NCBI GenBank assembly: GCA_945952065.1
Contig: CAMFGY010000010.1
Coordinates: forward strand, 94,557-158,556
Length of the DNA: 64,000 bases
Reading direction: 5' to 3'
From: an uncultured Burkholderiales bacterium
GTDB taxonomy: Bacteria > Pseudomonadota > Gammaproteobacteria > Burkholderiales > Burkholderiaceae_C
Shown here: in pieces, positions 18,404 through 26,939 of the stretch
Layout of the letters: every line of letters starts with the position of its first letter
How positions within the stretch are numbered: the stretch's first letter is position 1
Made by a program: the position numbers and the translations under genes
Notes under the pieces: model-generated
Told to the model about the DNA's origin: nothing
Database searches by the model: none
What the model saw: the letters and a program-made list of their open reading frames with translations, nothing else

Positions 18404-19378
18404 ATGACTGCCCAAGCCAGCCGCAAACCCGCCCAGCAACCCTGCCTCCCCAACAAGCTCGCGCATGCCTTGCTGCCCCTGCTATGGGCTTGCGCCCTGG
18501 TTCACACCAGTTGGGCGCAGTCACAGCCTGCTGCACCAGAAAAAGTCCAGGTCCCCAGCCTCGACCAGCGCGCCGGTCAGCCCTTGCCGCTGCTGGGCCA
18601 TTGGTTCCCGGCAGAGCCCAGCGCAAGGACCGCGGCGCGCGCACCCGCCATCGTGCTCTTGCATGGCTGTGGCGGGGCTTATGGCAAAAAAGGCGAGCTC
18701 TCCGAGCGCATGCAGGACTACCGCCAATTGCTCAATGCCGAAGGTTGGCACGTGCTGGTGCTGGACTCTCTGACACCGCGCGGCGAGCGGGAGTTGTGCA
18801 CACAAAAAATCGGCACCCGCGCCGTCACCATGACCGAGCGGCGTCGCGATGCTTTGGGCGCTCTGCAGTGGCTGGCCGCACGATCCGATGTGGACGCCAC
18901 CCGCTTGGCCTTGCTGGGCTGGTCCAATGGCGGCAGCACGGTGCTGGCCAGCACCAATCTGAACCATGCCGAGGTCAAGGCGGTGGCCCTGCGTCCCCGT
19001 GCGGCCTTGGCTTTTTACCCCGGATGCGAAGCCGATCAAAAACGCGGTTATGTTCCTTCGGCCCCTTTGCTGATGCTGACCGGCGCCGCAGACGACTGGA
19101 CGCCGGCCGCGCCCTGCGAAGCACTGGCCCGCGAAGCCCGGCCGAGCCCGGGCGTCGCTGCGCCTCAGTGGGTCGCCTATGCCGGGGCCTACCACGGCTT
19201 TGACAGCGCCGCGCCTGTGCGCCTGCGTGCCGATGTGCCCAACGGGGTCAAGCCCGGCGCCGGCGTGCATGTGGGGGGGCAAGCGCAGGCCTTGGCGCAA
19301 TCGCGGGCCGCCATGTTGGCCTTTTTTCGTGAGCACCTGAGCGAGCGGCCGCAGGAGCCTGCGAAAGCCCAACCATGA
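18404..19378 (+). CDS. Dienelactone hydrolase family protein, exported
   Basis: 324 residues from the ATG at 18404. A TTG at 18386 is the alternative. A signal peptide (LLPLLWACALVHTSWAQS) is followed by an alpha/beta hydrolase fold: the oxyanion region VLLHGCGGAYG, the nucleophile elbow GWSNGGST, an Asp near DDWTPA and the catalytic His in AYHGFDS. Dienelactone hydrolase-like proteins of this kind are secreted carboxyl-ester or lactone hydrolases, and the substrate cannot be told. The next gene overlaps its stop by 4 bases (ATGA), so the two are co-translated. Confidence 0.8.
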   Translation: MTAQASRKPAQQPCLPNKLAHALLPLLWACALVHTSWAQSQPAAPEKVQVPSLDQRAGQPLPLLGHWFPAEPSARTAARAPAIVLLHGCGGAYGKKGELSERMQDYRQLLNAEGWHVLVLDSLTPRGERELCTQKIGTRAVTMTERRRDALGALQWLAARSDVDATRLALLGWSNGGSTVLASTNLNHAEVKAVALRPRAALAFYPGCEADQKRGYVPSAPLLMLTGAADDWTPAAPCEALAREARPSPGVAAPQWVAYAGAYHGFDSAAPVRLRADVPNGVKPGAGVHVGGQAQALAQSRAAMLAFFREHLSERPQEPAKAQP

Positions 19379-19959
19379 GCAGCCCGGCTCCCGCCCAAAT
19401 CCTGAGCAAGCGATTGCTGCTGCGCGCACCCCATGCCGCCTTGGCCCCGGCACTCCAGGACTTCGAGTGGCGCAACCGCGCCCATTTCGCCCCTTGGGGC
19501 CCGGCTCAGGCCGCGGACTTTTATGAAGCCGACGCGGTGGCCGAGCGCCTGCGCCGCGCCGAGCAAGACTTTGCCGCCGGCACGGCCTTGCGCTACTGGT
19601 TCAGCCGGATCGAGGCGCCCACCCAGGTGATCGGCCAGGTCAATCTGACCCAAATCAGCCGGGGCCCGTTTCAAAACGCCATGCTGGGCTACAGCCTGGA
19701 CGCGCAGTCACGCGGCCAAGGCCTTATGAACGAGGCCTTGCAAACGCTGATCGCACTCGCGTTTGAGCGACCGATTCGCCTGCACCGAATTCAGGCCGCC
19801 GTACGGCCCGAGAACAAGCCCAGTCTGGCGGTGCTGCGGCGCCTGGGTTTTGCGCTGGAGGGGCTCAGTCAGCGCTATTTATTCATCGACGGCGCATGGC
19901 GTGACCATCAAGTCTTCGCCTTGTTGAACCCCGCTTGGGGCGAGCACGAGGCGCCTTGA
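19375..19959 (+). CDS. RimJ/RimL-type GNAT N-acetyltransferase
   Basis: 194 residues. It has the RimJ-like pattern: SKRLLLRAPHAAL at the N-terminus, the acetyl-CoA site SRGQGLMNEAL, HRIQAAVRPENKPSLAVLRR and GFALEG, then a C-terminal YLFIDGAWRDHQVFAL. The relatives acetylate N-terminal amines of ribosomal proteins or other amines. It overlaps the hydrolase gene by four bases. The target is not evident. Confidence 0.82.
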   Translation: MSSPAPAQILSKRLLLRAPHAALAPALQDFEWRNRAHFAPWGPAQAADFYEADAVAERLRRAEQDFAAGTALRYWFSRIEAPTQVIGQVNLTQISRGPFQNAMLGYSLDAQSRGQGLMNEALQTLIALAFERPIRLHRIQAAVRPENKPSLAVLRRLGFALEGLSQRYLFIDGAWRDHQVFALLNPAWGEHEAP

Positions 19960-20021
19960 CGCGGCGCTTGCTTCAAGCCCACCGCCCCCCCGACAGAGGG
20001 ATGTCCGGCTCGACCTTTTCG

Positions 20022-20053
20022 TTGAACACTAATAACTTATCGTTTTACGATAA
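20022..20053 (+). promoter_or_regulatory. Promoter and palindromic operator of the DUF2975/XRE pair
   Basis: TTATCGT (20037-20043), TTT, ACGATAA (20047-20053): a perfect 7-bp inverted repeat. It overlaps a promoter (TTGAAC at 20022, TACGAT at 20046 with an 18-bp spacer). It is likely the site of the small XRE regulator encoded second in the operon. Confidence 0.55.
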
Positions 20054-20084
20054 TTTCGTTTTTCTAAATGCCAAGCGCAGCGCC

Positions 20085-20657
20085 ATGAATCTCACCCCCG
20101 ACGCCCATGCCAAGGGCAGCAACCAGCGCCTGCAGCGCATCCGCCGACTGGCTTGGTGGGTGCGTCTGCTGTGCGTGTTGGGCGCGCTTGGCTTGGTGCT
20201 GGGTTCAGCCCTGTTTTGGAGCCAGACGGAGTGGCTGCGTTCGGTGGCACAAGAGCGTTGGCAACTCAAAGGCGTCGAGATTCAGCTCGACGCGCGCAGT
20301 CGCGCGCTGGGCTGGGCCTTCAACTGGCTGCCCAATTTGGTCGCGCTTTTTGCGCTTTGGCAGATTTGGGCCTTGTTCGGCTACTACCGGCGCGGCGAGT
20401 TTTTTGCCCGCGGCCCGGCCTTGCATCTGCGCCGCCTGGGTGCGGCCTTGATGGCCTACACCCTGGCGCAACCGCTGGGCGTGACCTTGAGCGTGCTGGC
20501 TCTCACCCTGGGCAACCCGGCTGGCCAGCGCCGCCTTTACTTTGGCTTGGGCACCGATCAATTCCCCAGCCTGTTCTTTGGGCTGGCCATTCTGGTCATT
20601 GGCATCGTGATGGAAGAAGCCTCGCGCATGGCCCAAGAAAACGCGGAGTTCATCTGA
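20085..20657 (+). CDS. DUF2975 membrane protein
   Basis: 190 residues from the ATG at 20085. Four hydrophobic segments are visible (about 27-47, 83-104, 120-145 and 165-183), with FFARGPALHLRRLG between the second and third, as in DUF2975 proteins. The function of the family is unknown. It is nearly always encoded with a small YozG-like XRE regulator, as here (1 base gap). The membrane protein may sense a signal or restrain the regulator, but this is inference. Confidence 0.75.
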   Translation: MNLTPDAHAKGSNQRLQRIRRLAWWVRLLCVLGALGLVLGSALFWSQTEWLRSVAQERWQLKGVEIQLDARSRALGWAFNWLPNLVALFALWQIWALFGYYRRGEFFARGPALHLRRLGAALMAYTLAQPLGVTLSVLALTLGNPAGQRRLYFGLGTDQFPSLFFGLAILVIGIVMEEASRMAQENAEFI

Positions 20658-20658
20658 G

Positions 20659-20907
20659 ATGCCCATCGTCGTCACCCTGGACGTGATGCTGGCCAAGCGC
20701 AAGATGCGCTCGCGGGAGCTGGCAGAAGCCGTCGGCATCACCGAAGTCAACCTCTCATTGCTGAAGTCCGGCAAGGTGCGCGGCGTGCGCTTCGACACCC
20801 TGGCCGCCATTTGCAAAGCCTTGCAATGCCAACCCGGTGAGCTGTTCAGTTATGTCTACAGCCCTGAGGACGAAGCCCCTGCTGCGGGCGAGTCCAGGCC
20901 CGCTTGA
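20659..20907 (+). CDS. Small XRE-family (YozG-like) transcriptional regulator
   Basis: 82 residues, almost entirely a Cro/C1 helix-turn-helix: LAKRKMRSRELAEAVGITE, then NLSLLKSGKVRGVRFDTL, then AAICKALQCQPGELFSYV. This size and motif are typical of YozG-type regulators paired with DUF2975. It probably binds the palindrome at 20037-20053 and regulates its own operon. Confidence 0.85.
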   Translation: MPIVVTLDVMLAKRKMRSRELAEAVGITEVNLSLLKSGKVRGVRFDTLAAICKALQCQPGELFSYVYSPEDEAPAAGESRPA

Positions 20908-20945
20908 ACCCAGAGCCTTGCACGCCGCCACTCCCGCCATTCCGC

Positions 20946-21641
20946 ATGCAAACTCACCGAGCCTCCAAGCCTTTCGTTCTGAGCGCTTCCCGCAAACGGC
21001 CTTGGGGCCTGCTCTTGGTGCTGCTGCTGCACCTGCTGGTCTTGGGTGGGCTCTTTTCTGCGCGCTTGACACCCCCCGGCGCCACGCCCAAGCCACGGGT
21101 GGTGCAGCTGCGCCTGCTGCCCCTGCGCGCTGAAGCAAAGCCCTCAAGCCCTCCCTTGCTTCGGTTCAGCGCCGATGCAAGTCCGCCTCGGCTTGCCACC
21201 TCACTCCCGCGGCCGTCGCGGACCCCGCCAAGCCCTTCTTTGCAAGTCACATCCTCACTCCCAGCGGAACCCTTGGCGATCAACAAAGGGCCGACCACCA
21301 CCAGCAGCAGCCCGACCCCCAGCAGCGCCGAGGCGCCGCTGGCCGCAGCCAGCAGCCCGCTGAACTTGGCCTTACCCACCACAGCCGCACCCGATCGTTC
21401 GCCCGCCCTGGCCGCTGTGCGTGACCCGCGCGGCAACACCCAAAGAGCTGACTTTGGTGAACGCATGGCGCTTGCCTTGGGCAGCGACCCCAGCCGGCGC
21501 GAAGAAATCATCGGCCCGGGCCACCGCCGCATCCGGCAAGGCAGCAGCTGCTATGACGTCAACGACAGCCGCGATTCGCAAATCAACCCTTTTGACGAGC
21601 GAACCCGTGGCAACAAGCTGATCTCTACGTGCAAGAAATGA
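20946..21641 (+). CDS. Proline/serine-rich envelope protein with an N-terminal membrane anchor
   Basis: 231 residues from the ATG at 20946. A TTG 14 codons upstream overlaps the XRE stop. A basic N-terminus, one transmembrane helix (GLLLVLLLHLLVLGGLFSA) and a long Pro/Ser/Thr/Ala-rich stretch (about 40-155) resemble the layout of TonB-like proteins, but no TonB C-terminal domain is present. The C-terminus is a short ordered-looking segment with one Cys pair (SSCYDVND and STCKK). Family unrecognised. It is followed at once by another exported protein gene, suggesting a pair. Confidence 0.6.
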   Translation: MQTHRASKPFVLSASRKRPWGLLLVLLLHLLVLGGLFSARLTPPGATPKPRVVQLRLLPLRAEAKPSSPPLLRFSADASPPRLATSLPRPSRTPPSPSLQVTSSLPAEPLAINKGPTTTSSSPTPSSAEAPLAAASSPLNLALPTTAAPDRSPALAAVRDPRGNTQRADFGERMALALGSDPSRREEIIGPGHRRIRQGSSCYDVNDSRDSQINPFDERTRGNKLISTCKK

Positions 21642-21691
21642 AACCCAACTCCCGGCCCTCGCCCTTGCCCTTGCCCTCTCATCCTCAAACC

Positions 21692-22516
21692 ATGAACTTC
21701 AAGCCCCTTGCCCTGCCCCTCATCGCCCTGTGCCTAGGCACAACGGCCGCCCTCGCCCAAGACGCCCCTGCGGCAGCGCCTGCCACCGAAGTGCTGGAAC
21801 CGGTGGCCGTCAACGGGCTCAAGCGAGACAGTTCCATGCTGCCTTACCGTCAAATGAACACCGTGCTCAGCGGCCTGCAGCGTTACGGTCAGGGCTTGTT
21901 CCGCATGGATTTTTTCATCGAACCCAAGGACGACAAGCCGCTTGGCGAGCCGCCCAAATTGGCGGTTCAAACCGGCGATCGCTACCTGCCCATCAGTTTC
22001 AAAGCGGATGGCAGTTTCGAGCTGCCGGTGCTGCCGGAAAAGGAAGCCAGTGATGCAGATTTGGCCAGCAACATCCCCAAGGGCGCGGCCGGGCTGCGCG
22101 GCGTGTTGAATCTGACCGTGACGGCCGAGCAGCTGGACATGGCCACCGTGCGCAAGCTGATGAGCACCTCGCACAAGCTGCGCAATGAACTGCTGCCCTG
22201 GTATGCGCGCTGGCTGTTCCCTCAGATCGAAGGGGTGCGGGTCTGCAGTGCGCAGGCCGCTTGGTCGCTGGACTGGCCCAACCCAGCCCAGCCCGGACAA
22301 TGGCTGACTGTGCCCTTGGTGGCCGACCCGAAAGACAGCGACCCCAATGAATTCGTGGGCAAGAAAAAGCCGCCTGCAGGGCTCAAGCCCACGGCCCGCA
22401 AAACCTGCACCCTGCTCACAGGCCAGGAAGCTTGGCCCGACAACGCCCGCTTGCAGTCACCCGGCGACACCCGCTTGAGCATCAAGCTGAGCAGCACCCG
22501 ACAACAAGCCTCGTGA
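21692..22516 (+). CDS. Exported protein of unknown function
   Basis: 274 residues from the ATG at 21692, which gives a clean signal peptide (KPLALPLIALCLGTTAALA). An ATG at 21638 overlapping the upstream stop is the alternative and would imply translational coupling. The mature protein begins with an alanine/proline stretch, then VLEPVAVNGLKRDSSMLPYR. It contains two Cys in the second half (VRVCSAQ and RKTCTLL) that could form a disulfide. No catalytic motif or known domain is recognised. Its last 60 bases overlap the 3' end of the convergent acyl-CoA synthetase gene. Confidence 0.6.
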   Translation: MNFKPLALPLIALCLGTTAALAQDAPAAAPATEVLEPVAVNGLKRDSSMLPYRQMNTVLSGLQRYGQGLFRMDFFIEPKDDKPLGEPPKLAVQTGDRYLPISFKADGSFELPVLPEKEASDADLASNIPKGAAGLRGVLNLTVTAEQLDMATVRKLMSTSHKLRNELLPWYARWLFPQIEGVRVCSAQAAWSLDWPNPAQPGQWLTVPLVADPKDSDPNEFVGKKKPPAGLKPTARKTCTLLTGQEAWPDNARLQSPGDTRLSIKLSSTRQQAS

Positions 22517-24319
22517 ACGCAGGGCCAGAGCGGACAAGCGCTTGGCCTTTGGCGCGGCCCCTGCCACGCTGGGCCGATAAGCCAGCGCTGCCTGAGTCGA
22601 GGCGGCTTGCGCCATGCGACCTCGGGCCCGTTCTTCTTCGGCCAGCCGCAGCACCCGGCGCTGCAGCTTGCCCGTGCTGGTCATAGGCAAGGCATCGACG
22701 AACTCGATCTCCTTGGGGTACTCATAAGGCGCCAGGCGCCCGCTGACAAAAGCCTGCAATTCCGCCACCAAGGCTTCAGACTCCCAGTGGCCGGGGGCCA
22801 GCACCACATAGGCTTTCACCAGCGCGCCGCGCTCGGCATCGGGCTTGGGCACCACGGCCGCCAGGGCCACAGCCGGATGCTTGATCAGGCAGTTTTCAAT
22901 CTCACCCGGGCCAATGCGGTAACCCGCTGACTTGAACATATCGTCGCTGCGGCCCTGGTACCAAAAATAACCCTCAGCATCCATGCAGGCAAGGTCGCCG
23001 GTGCGACACCAGCTGTCGGTCGGGTCGCCGCTGAACTTGGCCTGCGTGGCCTCGGGCTGACGCCAATAGCCGAGGAAGAACACGGGGTCGAGGTCCCCGT
23101 GAACATCGCGCCGGTGCACCGCCACTTCGCCGGCCACGCCCGGCGGGCAGATCTGGCCTTGCTCATCAATCACCGCCACCCGGTGGCCGGGATAGGCGCG
23201 CCCCATGCTGCCGGGCCGCGCCGGCCAAAGGCGCGCGCAATTGCCGACCACATAGTTGATCTCGGTCTGGCCAAACATTTCGTTGACGCTGATGCCCAAC
23301 TCGCGCCGGCAATAGGCAAACACCGCATCCCCCAAGGCCTCGCCGGCGCTCATGATGGCCTCGAGCTTGAGCCGCTTGAACTGAGCGCGCGGCTGCGGCA
23401 CGGCCTTCATCATGGCCTTGAGCGCCGTGGGGGGCAAAAAGCAATGCGTGACCCCATGTCTTTGCATCAGCGCAAAAGCGCGCTCAGGCACAAAGCGCCC
23501 TTGGTAGGCAAGGATGGGGCGCCCAAAGTACAGCGTGGGCAACAAGGCATCCAGCAAGCCCCCGGTCCAAGCCCAGTCTGCCGGGCTCCAGAAGACGGCC
23601 TGGGACGGCCGCTGCGGCTGCTTGGGATCAAAGCCAAACCAGTTCTGGCTGGCAACAAAGCCGCTCAGATTGCCGATCAAGGCCCGCTGAGGGATCAGCG
23701 CGCCTTTGGGTGCGCCGGTGGTTCCGCTGGTGTAAATCAGCAGCGCGGGGTCTTCGGCTGACAGCTGCTCTGGCGTGAAGCGCGCCGCCTGCGATTGCAG
23801 CGCGGCCATCCAACACAGTTCCTGCTCGCCCTGGGGGGCGCCGCCGATGGTGATGAATTGGCGCAAGGCCGGGCAACTGGCCCGCAAACCGCGCAGCGTC
23901 ACCAGGGCGCTTTCATCAACGATGGCCAAGACGGCCCCGCTGTCTTGCAAGCGATAGGCCAATGCCTCTGGCCCGAACAAGAGCGACAAAGGCATGGCCA
24001 CCGCGCCGAGTTGATTGATGGCGATATGGGCCACCGCCGTCTCAAATCGCTGCGGCAGCAGCAAGGCGACCCGATCGCCCCGCTGCACACCGAGGCTGCG
24101 CAAGGCGTTGGACAGCCGGTGCGCCGCGCGCTGCAACTGGCCATAGCTGTACTGCGCCCGGCTGCCGGTGTCGGATTCAAAAATCAGCGCCAGCGCATCC
24201 GGCGTCTCGCGGGCCCAGCGCGCACAACAGACTTCGGCCCAGGAGAAGTTGGCAGGAACATGCCAGCGAAAGTCGGCGTACACCGCCGCATAGGCATCTG
24301 GAACCGGAGCTGTTGCCAT
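22457..24319 (-). CDS. AMP-dependent acyl-CoA synthetase (acetyl/medium-chain type)
   Basis: 620 residues from the ATG at 24319. The open frame reaches further, but only as a shadow of arsC. The adenylation signature is LLIYTSGTTGAPKGA, followed by SPADWAWTGG, SAGEALGD, NEMFGQTEINYVV, the ATP-contact SWCRTGDLACMD and the C-terminal catalytic Lys in MTSTGKLQRRVL. The enzyme activates a short or medium carboxylic acid to its CoA thioester via acyl-AMP. Chain length cannot be told. About 50 residues after the usual end are Ala-rich and low complexity, and overlap the neighbouring gene. Confidence 0.88.
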   Translation of the reverse strand: MATAPVPDAYAAVYADFRWHVPANFSWAEVCCARWARETPDALALIFESDTGSRAQYSYGQLQRAAHRLSNALRSLGVQRGDRVALLLPQRFETAVAHIAINQLGAVAMPLSLLFGPEALAYRLQDSGAVLAIVDESALVTLRGLRASCPALRQFITIGGAPQGEQELCWMAALQSQAARFTPEQLSAEDPALLIYTSGTTGAPKGALIPQRALIGNLSGFVASQNWFGFDPKQPQRPSQAVFWSPADWAWTGGLLDALLPTLYFGRPILAYQGRFVPERAFALMQRHGVTHCFLPPTALKAMMKAVPQPRAQFKRLKLEAIMSAGEALGDAVFAYCRRELGISVNEMFGQTEINYVVGNCARLWPARPGSMGRAYPGHRVAVIDEQGQICPPGVAGEVAVHRRDVHGDLDPVFFLGYWRQPEATQAKFSGDPTDSWCRTGDLACMDAEGYFWYQGRSDDMFKSAGYRIGPGEIENCLIKHPAVALAAVVPKPDAERGALVKAYVVLAPGHWESEALVAELQAFVSGRLAPYEYPKEIEFVDALPMTSTGKLQRRVLRLAEEERARGRMAQAASTQAALAYRPSVAGAAPKAKRLSALALRSRGLLSGAAQLDAQAGVAG

Positions 24320-24472
24320 CGTGACCCTTTGTAGCCTGGACCCAAGCCGGCGACGAGCCACCAGCAAGGGGCAGATGGTAGTCAGCTGCCCTGGGTTCGC
24401 ACCTATGGATTCCCCTGAGCAGGGGCAGGCGAACGCGGGGGGGCGCACGAAAGCGGCCACTAAACTGCTGGC

Positions 24473-24820
24473 ATGACGATTCAAATCTTTCACAACCCGC
24501 GCTGCTCCAAGTCTCGCGAGGCCCTGGCTTTGCTGCAGGCGCGATCGCTTGACCTCGAGGTCATCGACTACCTGAAGAACCCGCTCAGCCTGGCGCAGTT
24601 GCAGGCCTTGCAAGCCCAACTGGCCCTGCCGGCGCGCGAGCTGCTGCGCAGCAATGAAGACGAGTTCAAAACGCTGAATTTGGGCCAAGCCGGCCTCAGC
24701 GAGGCCGAGCTGCTGGCCGCGCTTGCCGCTCATCCCCAGCTGCTGCAACGCCCCATCGTCGTCAATGGCGAGCGCGCCGTGATTGCGCGCCCGCCGGAGT
24801 TGGCCCTGCAAGTGCTTTGA
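24473..24820 (+). CDS. ArsC-family arsenate reductase-like protein
   Basis: 115 residues with the thioredoxin-like ArsC fold. The active-site Cys is in FHNPRCSKSREAL. ELLRSNEDEFK follows, and the C-terminal RPIVVNGERAVIARPPE contains the Arg residues that line the anion site. The family includes glutaredoxin-dependent arsenate reductase and YfgD-like proteins. The short length and lack of ars neighbours favour the YfgD-like group, so true arsenate reduction is uncertain. Confidence 0.82.
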   Translation: MTIQIFHNPRCSKSREALALLQARSLDLEVIDYLKNPLSLAQLQALQAQLALPARELLRSNEDEFKTLNLGQAGLSEAELLAALAAHPQLLQRPIVVNGERAVIARPPELALQVL

Positions 24821-24832
24821 AGGGCGTCCGGC

Positions 24833-25321
24833 TCAGCGCTTGTAGCGGGCCAAGGCATCGCCACTGAGCCGGCAGATGCGCCACTCGGGCAGGACGCTGG
24901 CGCCGAGTTTTTCGTAAAAGCGAATGGCGTCTTCGTTCCAGTCCAGCACGCTCCACTCGAAACGACCATAGTCGCGCTCCACCGCGATCTCGGCCAATCG
25001 CGTCAGCAAGCCCTTGCCCAGGCCGCTACGACGGTGCGCATGACGCACAAACAAGTCCTCCAGATACAAACCTGGCTTGGCCAAAAAAGTGCTGAAGTTG
25101 GTGAAGAACAGCGCATAAGCGACCACTTCACCCTCGATCTCACCGACCAAGGCTTCGATCACAGGCTTGGGGCCGAAGAGAAAAGGGCCGAGCTTGTCGG
25201 CGGTCAGCGCCAGCATATGGCTGAGGTTTTCAAAAGCCGCCAATTCCTCAATCAGATTGACGATAGCGGGGATGTCGCGGGGCTCTGCAGGCCGGATGGA
25301 GTAGGCAATCATGACGGCCAT
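24833..25321 (-). CDS. GNAT acetyltransferase, diamine acetyltransferase-like
   Basis: 162 residues from the ATG at 25321. An ATG three codons on, at 25312, is equally possible. It starts YSIRPAEPRDIPAIVNLIEELA. It carries the hallmark LYLEDLFVRHAHRRSGLGKGLL (acetyl-CoA loop RRSGLGKG) and the Asn-containing DWNEDAIRFYEKLGA, as in spermidine/spermine and thialysine N-acetyltransferases. An amine acceptor is likely. It is convergent with the arsC-like gene. Confidence 0.8.
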   Translation of the reverse strand: MAVMIAYSIRPAEPRDIPAIVNLIEELAAFENLSHMLALTADKLGPFLFGPKPVIEALVGEIEGEVVAYALFFTNFSTFLAKPGLYLEDLFVRHAHRRSGLGKGLLTRLAEIAVERDYGRFEWSVLDWNEDAIRFYEKLGASVLPEWRICRLSGDALARYKR

Positions 25322-25421
25322 TCTGCACGGCTTTGCGCGACGGCCCGATGTCAGCCCCAACCTCGGGCACTGTCTCCAAACCGACAGCGCTGCTGCTGCG
25401 CTCAGGGCTACAGTGCGCGGC

Positions 25422-26369
25422 ATGAGCAATACCCCCACCCCCCCAAGCCCAGCCCCCTACAGCGTCTTGCGTCCGCATCGCAGCGAGTTCATCAGCCTGC
25501 GTGGACTGCGCCACCACCTGCTGCGCTGGGACCCGCTGGCGCCGGCAGCGCAGGGCTCGGAGCCCCCGCCCTTGCTGCTTTTGCATGGCTGGATGGATGT
25601 AGGCGCCTCGTTTCAGTTCATGGTGGACGCCCTGCAAGAAAGTGCGCACCGGCAGATTTACGCCCTGGACTGGCGCGGCTTTGGGCTCAGCGACAAGAGC
25701 GGCGCCGATGCCTATTGGTTCCCCGACTACCTCGGCGATCTGGATGCGCTGCTGGACCTGCTCAGCCCCACGCAGCCCATCGACCTCTTGGGCCACAGCA
25801 TGGGCGGCAATGTGGTGATGACCTACGCCGCCTTGCGTCCGCAGCGGCTGCGTCGCTTGATCAATTTGGAGGGCTTTGGCCTGCCTGAGACCCATGCCGA
25901 GCAAGCGCCAGAACGGCTGCGGGAATGGCTGGACCAGCTGAAGACACCGGCCGCGCTCAAGAGTTACCCCGATCTGGCGGCGGTAGCCGCCCGCCTGATG
26001 AAGACCAACCCGCGCTTGCCCGAGGCCAAAGCCGCCTGGCTGGCCGCCCATTGGGCACGCCCCGATGCCGAGGGCCGCTGGCAAATTCTGGGTGACCCGG
26101 TTCACAAGCGCAGCAATCCGATGCTCTACCGCAAGGACGAGATCGTGGCCGGTTGGGCGCGCATTGAAGCCCCGCTCTTGTGGGTGGAAGGCGCCTGCAC
26201 TGATGTGAGCGCCTGGTGGGGGGACAGCTACCCAAGGGCCGATTTCGAAGCCCGGCTGAGTGTGGTGAAGCAAATTGAACGTCGGGTGTTGAGCGAGGCT
26301 GGCCACATGCTGCACCACGACCAGCCGCATGCGCTGGCCCAAGTGCTGGAGGACTTTCTGCGCCGCTGA
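25422..26369 (+). CDS. Alpha/beta hydrolase
   Basis: 315 residues from the ATG at 25422. It has an oxyanion loop LLLLHGWMDVGASF, DWRGFGLSDK, the nucleophile elbow LLGHSMGGNVVM and a C-terminal catalytic His in SEAGHMLHHDQP. The fold and lengths fit the epoxide hydrolase/esterase group of serine hydrolases. The exact substrate is not predictable. No signal peptide is seen. It is a single gene between a divergent GNAT and a convergent membrane protein. Confidence 0.82.
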   Translation: MSNTPTPPSPAPYSVLRPHRSEFISLRGLRHHLLRWDPLAPAAQGSEPPPLLLLHGWMDVGASFQFMVDALQESAHRQIYALDWRGFGLSDKSGADAYWFPDYLGDLDALLDLLSPTQPIDLLGHSMGGNVVMTYAALRPQRLRRLINLEGFGLPETHAEQAPERLREWLDQLKTPAALKSYPDLAAVAARLMKTNPRLPEAKAAWLAAHWARPDAEGRWQILGDPVHKRSNPMLYRKDEIVAGWARIEAPLLWVEGACTDVSAWWGDSYPRADFEARLSVVKQIERRVLSEAGHMLHHDQPHALAQVLEDFLRR

Positions 26370-26396
26370 ACAAAGCGCCCCGCTGGAGGGCGGCTT

Positions 26397-26702
26397 TCAG
26401 AGCGCGTCCGTTTGCGCCGCCTCATCCAAGCGCCGCATCGCCCAGGCATGAAAAGCCACGATCACGCAGTAAATCAACAAAGCCCCTTGGGCGGCCAGCC
26501 AAAAGCTGAAGGGCCAGCCAAAGAAGTTGAAACTCAGCTCGCGCGCAAAAAAACTGCCGCCAAAGGTCACCACGCCCCAAACCAGCAGCAACGCGAAGCT
26601 CAGGCGCCGGCTGCGTTGCCAATAGCGCAGCTCGCGCGCCTGCTTGGCGCTGGCGTGCGCCTCAGGGCGGCTTGCTGGGAGTTCGGGGTCAGGGTGCGTC
26701 AT
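26397..26702 (-). CDS. DUF4212 protein, small subunit of a sodium:solute symporter (orphan)
   Basis: 101 residues from the ATG at 26702. After a polar N-terminus, YWQRSRRLSFALLLVWGVV begins the DUF4212 domain with two transmembrane helices, FNFFGWPFSFWLAAQGALL and the final HAWAMRRLDE. In other proteobacteria this small subunit is encoded directly before a large SSS-family (ActP-like) transporter. Here the next gene downstream is the convergent hydrolase, and no large subunit is present in the window. Confidence 0.75.
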   Translation of the reverse strand: MTHPDPELPASRPEAHASAKQARELRYWQRSRRLSFALLLVWGVVTFGGSFFARELSFNFFGWPFSFWLAAQGALLIYCVIVAFHAWAMRRLDEAAQTDAL

Positions 26703-26939
26703 GGGGCTTTTTGCATCTGCCTTGCGTGAGCCAAGCCGAGAAAAACCTGGACCAAGCCTGGGGGCGAGTGTGCCGCAAAAGCCGGGCCGCGCAGCCCCGC
26801 TTCTTCCCCAGGGTCGGCCGCGAAAACCGGCACCGCCTTGCCGAGTGCGCCGCCCATGTGAAAATAGCGGGTTCTGAGCGACCGAAGCGCGCGTCAAGAC
26901 ACTGCGCCGCCCGACCGGTCTGCCTGCCAAGGACGAATC

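Noticed and set aside
24320..24811. N-terminal extension of the acyl-CoA synthetase frame
   Set aside because: It lies antisense to the ArsC-like gene and precedes the family's normal start.
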